Below the pieces are notes generated by a model. It searched no databases. It was not told where the DNA came from and saw nothing but the letters and a program-made list of their open reading frames with translations. Below, piece by piece: positions 63,757-64,000 of a stretch of 64,000 bases of DNA. This DNA is from Diplonema japonicum (lineage: Eukaryota; Euglenozoa; Diplonemea; Diplonemida; Diplonemidae). The stretch is from NCBI GenBank assembly GCA_964019335.1, contig OZ025689.1, positions 1 to 64,000 on the forward strand, written 5' to 3'. The translations under genes were made by a program, and so were the position numbers. How positions within the stretch are numbered: position 1 is the stretch's first letter; each line of letters opens with the position of its first letter.

Positions 63757-64000
63757 CTACTTTCCTTTCTTCTTGCGGTGGTCACTGCGCGCCTTGTGTG
63801 CATTAAAGCCGAATTTTGTTTCGTTCGACTTTCGCTTCTTGGCTAGTGAATATGACTCCTGTGATGAGGGTGCGTAGTCGTACAGCGTTACATACATTAA
63901 GGTGTGCGCTATCGGAGTCATCTGTCTTTCTCTTGTTGTATCCCTTTTCTTCCCTTTCCCTTTCCTTCAGTTCCGATGCTGCCTGCCTCTCCGCCTGCTC
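63757..64000 (-). CDS. 3' end of a gene with very basic C-terminus (partial)
   Basis: Two coding segments (64000-63896 and 63858-63757) are joined across a 37-nt GTATG...CACAG intron. They encode a Glu/Lys-rich helix ending A-H-L-N, then L-A-K-K-R-K-S-N-E-T-K-F-G-F-N and a Lys/Arg/His tail. The rest of the gene is outside the window. Such tails are common on nucleolar or RNA-binding proteins, but no assignment is possible. Confidence 0.7.

Overview
This window is nuclear DNA of a eukaryotic microbe. From about 10 kb to the right edge, 24 recognisable protein genes (the last one cut by the edge) all lie on the minus strand. They are usually 25-250 bp apart, and many carry very short spliceosomal introns (41 placed, 30-53 nt, nearly all starting GTATG and ending in AG). 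Head-to-tail packing, pyrimidine-rich stretches ending in AG just before start codons, a myristoylation-type pseudo-metacaspase, a receptor-type cyclase relative and a repeated domain common in trypanosomatid proteins all suggest a euglenozoan such as a diplonemid. That assignment is inference; dinoflagellate or perkinsid relatives also keep genes in one-way arrays. No spliced leader gene, tRNA or rRNA was seen.

Left flank (1-10,000) is repetitive. Bases 1-1168 are a telomere-like 8-bp satellite (GCGGGTTT)n in the wrong orientation for a left chromosome end. Next, on the minus strand, comes a decayed non-LTR retrotransposon (about 1170-7973). Its ORF1 joins an AlkB-type 2-oxoglutarate/Fe(II) dioxygenase, a repetitive linker, a C2H2 finger and an OTU cysteine protease. 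Its ORF2 has zinc fingers, a reverse transcriptase and the zinc knuckle of a restriction-like endonuclease. ORF2 is split by a roughly 770-bp insertion and cut by the satellite. A 31-bp minisatellite and a duplicated 55-bp segment follow.

Gene array, in transcription order from the right: a partial basic-tailed protein; a Q-rich coiled coil; a membrane MAP3K-like kinase; an LRR/coiled-coil protein; a mitochondrial-type unknown; a small type I membrane protein; a secreted YbjN-like protein; two coiled-coil proteins; a WD-repeat protein; a polycystin-type channel with a Cys cluster inserted between S2 and S3; a diacylglycerol/sphingosine-type lipid kinase; a Pumilio protein; a large coiled coil; a zinc/PDZ/repeat protein; a seven-span membrane protein; a small secreted protein; a conserved unknown; a FASTK/HPR-like helical-repeat protein; a cyclic-nucleotide-binding protein; a Cys-rich receptor kinase; a TSP1/EGF multi-span receptor; a multi-exon coiled coil; a thioredoxin-IQ protein; a short-chain dehydrogenase; the rRNA enzyme TSR3; the pseudo-metacaspase; and a receptor cyclase-like protein.

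Many products fit surface sensing and signalling (receptor kinases, cNMP binding, polycystin, lipid kinase, EF-hand) or cytoskeleton and flagellum (coiled coils, LRR, thioredoxin-IQ), with housekeeping genes interspersed. This is what a constitutively transcribed polycistron would look like rather than a functional operon. Short interspersed elements occupy several intergenic gaps: three copies of one family with a palindromic core, and one TIR element near 60 kb.
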